A DNA stretch of 64,000 nt from NCBI GenBank assembly GCA_022113835.1, contig JAILWY010000010.1, positions 13,697,501-13,761,500 of the forward strand, given 5' to 3'. The stretch comes from Atopsyche davidsoni. Taxonomy: Eukaryota > Arthropoda > Insecta > Trichoptera > Hydrobiosidae. Positions 62,061 through 64,000 of this stretch are shown here, piece by piece (position 1 is the first letter of the stretch; each line of letters opens with the position of its first letter). The notes below the pieces were generated by a model. The model had not been told where the DNA came from and did not search any database. It saw only the letters and a program-made list of their open reading frames with translations. A program made the position numbers and the translations under genes.

Positions 62061-62064
62061 TATA

Positions 62065-62144
<80 letters not shown>
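62061..62144. repeat. Long (TA)n microsatellite
   Basis: About 40 TA units with one G interruption, next to an (AC)-rich stretch at 62031-62049. The poly-Ile/Tyr frame across it is an artefact. Confidence 0.95.
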
Positions 62145-62148
<4 letters not shown>

Positions 62149-64000
62149 TTAATAAATACTCGAAGAAAATTAGTCAAGATGCACCCAAGACAAAAAAGGA
62201 ATTATGCAACATGTGCTGACTCTATTTATTTCCTAAATGATGTTATTTATTCAAATTTAACTTTTTTTAAATTTTTAAAGTTAAATTTAAAGACAATCAT
62301 GACATAGGCTTTTAAATATGGATGGTTGGTTGTGTTAACTATATATGGTGGTAAACTTGAAAACCAATTTTTTATGTTGAGTACACTTATTTAAATTTTC
62401 TTGAGTATTGTATGTTTCAGTCATAAGTAAGAAATATTGGCCTTCCAAGGTACTGACTATCCTATAACTCCAAGAGAACTTAAAACAATGAAGGAGCCGC
62501 GTAATTGATTCACAATGAAAAGATTTTAAACATTCCAGATTGATTGAGTCTTAAAGTTCAGTTCTTTAATTGATGGATGTTTTAATGAAATACAATAAAA
62601 AAATAAATCAATCTAATGTAAGTGTCAAAGTACTATAGTTGAAAATGTCCCAATGCAGTAAAGAATTGCTTGGAATAAACAAATTAGACATTATCAAAAT
62701 CAAATCACTGTAAAGTAATGTTGAAGTTAGTCATTTTGATAGGGAAATGAAATGAACCATGAATATTGAAATACTTTAAGTAAAAAAGTCAAAAATAGCT
62801 CTCGCTATAAAATACTTGGAAAACTATACAATGTTGTCAGAGTCATTGTTATAAGTCCTTGGTTTCTTTTCTACTTACACATGTATCACAGGATAGATCA
62901 CATAAAACTAGATAAGTTGCCATAGCTGCTTCAATTGATTTTTTACTATTTTATATATTTTTTAATAAAATTAAAACTGTACTCTTGTTAAGCTAACCTG
63001 TTTATAAATGAACCCTAATGATAAAACTCTCTTGAAATAAATAAAAAGTTAGTGTTCAAAGGAAAAAATCATTTGTAATTGACAAATATTGTAAATGACT
63101 GATGTTGCAAGAGACACGTGTTCTCACAAAAGCTGTACAATATTTAAAGATTCAAGTAACACATTGTGAAGTTGAGTACTTTTTAGCACTGATAATGACT
63201 AGAATTCAGAAAGAAATACAATTTTCTGAGTATAATTTATAATATTTTAAATGATAAGTAATTGGTACTTATTGAAGCAGCGTGAGCGACTGTTTAAAAT
63301 CTAAAGTCTGTACATCATATATGTGTAAGGAGATGAACATTGAATAGCATATAGCATCAACAATATTCCGAAGTGATCTTTAAAATTAAACTATTACAGT
63401 TGATTTTAACATTCAAAAGAAAGTCACATCTCAGAATTGACAACATTTTAAACACTGTCAGTTTTACTACAAAAGTAAACACTGTATTTGATTTTCATAA
63501 AATAATAACAAACATATTTTTGATAGTTATTCTTAATTGACAATATTTAATAAATGAAGAGTTAAAATGTTCAACGTATTTGAAAAGTTTTCATGAAATA
63601 TTTTAAATTTAGATAAATAATTTATCGAAATTAGCATTTTAATATATAATATTTTCTGTGTTTTTTTTTAAAATTAGGCCTAATGCAAAAATGCAAAATT
63701 TTCTACAACAATAATACAATTATATTGATAGCAAAACCAACAATATATTTTGGCCTCAGTGTAAAAATCAACAAGAGCCATAGAAGAGTTTATGGCCTTT
63801 TCCCTATTGATTTAAAATTTAAGAAAATAATTTATTGAACATCTTTGTAATAGATCCTGATATAACAAAGCAAGTAGTCAGATATATATTTAAAGTGTTG
63901 TATAACATAACTGTGAATATGACTTCAGGCATACATAGAAGAAAAATTCACACTCAAAATGATATTAAAAGAGTATATTCATTAAACAAGAGACCACCTC

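Larger units (their letters stand above)
60990..64000. other. Region after IFT57 without recognisable genes
   Basis: AT-rich, with the long (TA)n tract. TTTATT words near 61250 could be a minus-strand poly(A) signal of a convergent gene beyond the window, but no coding sequence is visible. Confidence 0.5.

Noticed and set aside
61995..62177. Open frame of alternating Ile and Tyr
   Set aside because: Simple translation of a (TA)n microsatellite.
1..64000. CRISPR arrays, operons, bacterial ribosome binding sites, rRNA or complete tRNA genes
   Set aside because: None seen; the window is animal nuclear DNA with spliceosomal introns.

Overview
This is a window of animal nuclear DNA, most likely from an insect. 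It is very AT-rich, has short exons with GT-AG introns and no operons. It carries insect-type mobile elements (R1-like and YADD-type LINE pieces, hAT-type MITEs, a DUF7869-like DDE element) and a short run of the arthropod telomere unit TTAGG. I cannot fix the insect order from the sequence alone.

Two protein-coding genes can be rebuilt exon by exon, both on the + strand in the right-hand third. The first (43344-50622, 11 coding exons, 499 residues) is the Ste20-family kinase Frayed/OXSR1/STK39, the WNK-activated kinase that controls cation-chloride cotransporters. All phases join, the kinase motifs are intact and the C-terminal CCT docking domain is present. The second (58129-60983, 7 coding exons, 366 residues) is IFT57, an intraflagellar transport B-complex subunit of cilia. 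Its promoter has a near-palindromic RFX X-box and a forkhead-type motif inside a perfect 30-bp palindrome, which fits a ciliary gene.

The left 40 kb has no gene I can prove. It holds AT-rich intergenic or intronic DNA, (TA)n tracts, and a cluster of unusual GC-rich islands (15.4-19.6 kb) with a GGGGACC minisatellite. It also holds a TIR-bounded transposon relic (13.3-14.8 kb) whose coding region is broken by (TTAGG)n, and a 5'-truncated LINE with a perfect 13-bp target duplication (19.63-20.18 kb). A LINE endonuclease piece (40.5-41.0 kb) and a few short open segments with splice-like edges are listed as candidates only.

The Frayed gene is surrounded and invaded by small non-autonomous elements. 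Two hAT-type MITEs with 8-bp duplications lie in introns 2 and 3. A family of hairpin repeats has three copies: just upstream of Frayed, in its intron 1, and between Frayed and IFT57. That hairpin family, with a CGAAACCGGTC core partly resembling hammerhead ribozymes, is the least explained structure here. Frayed also has a non-canonical GC-AG intron exactly between kinase and regulatory regions; reading through it would give a kinase lacking the CCT domain.
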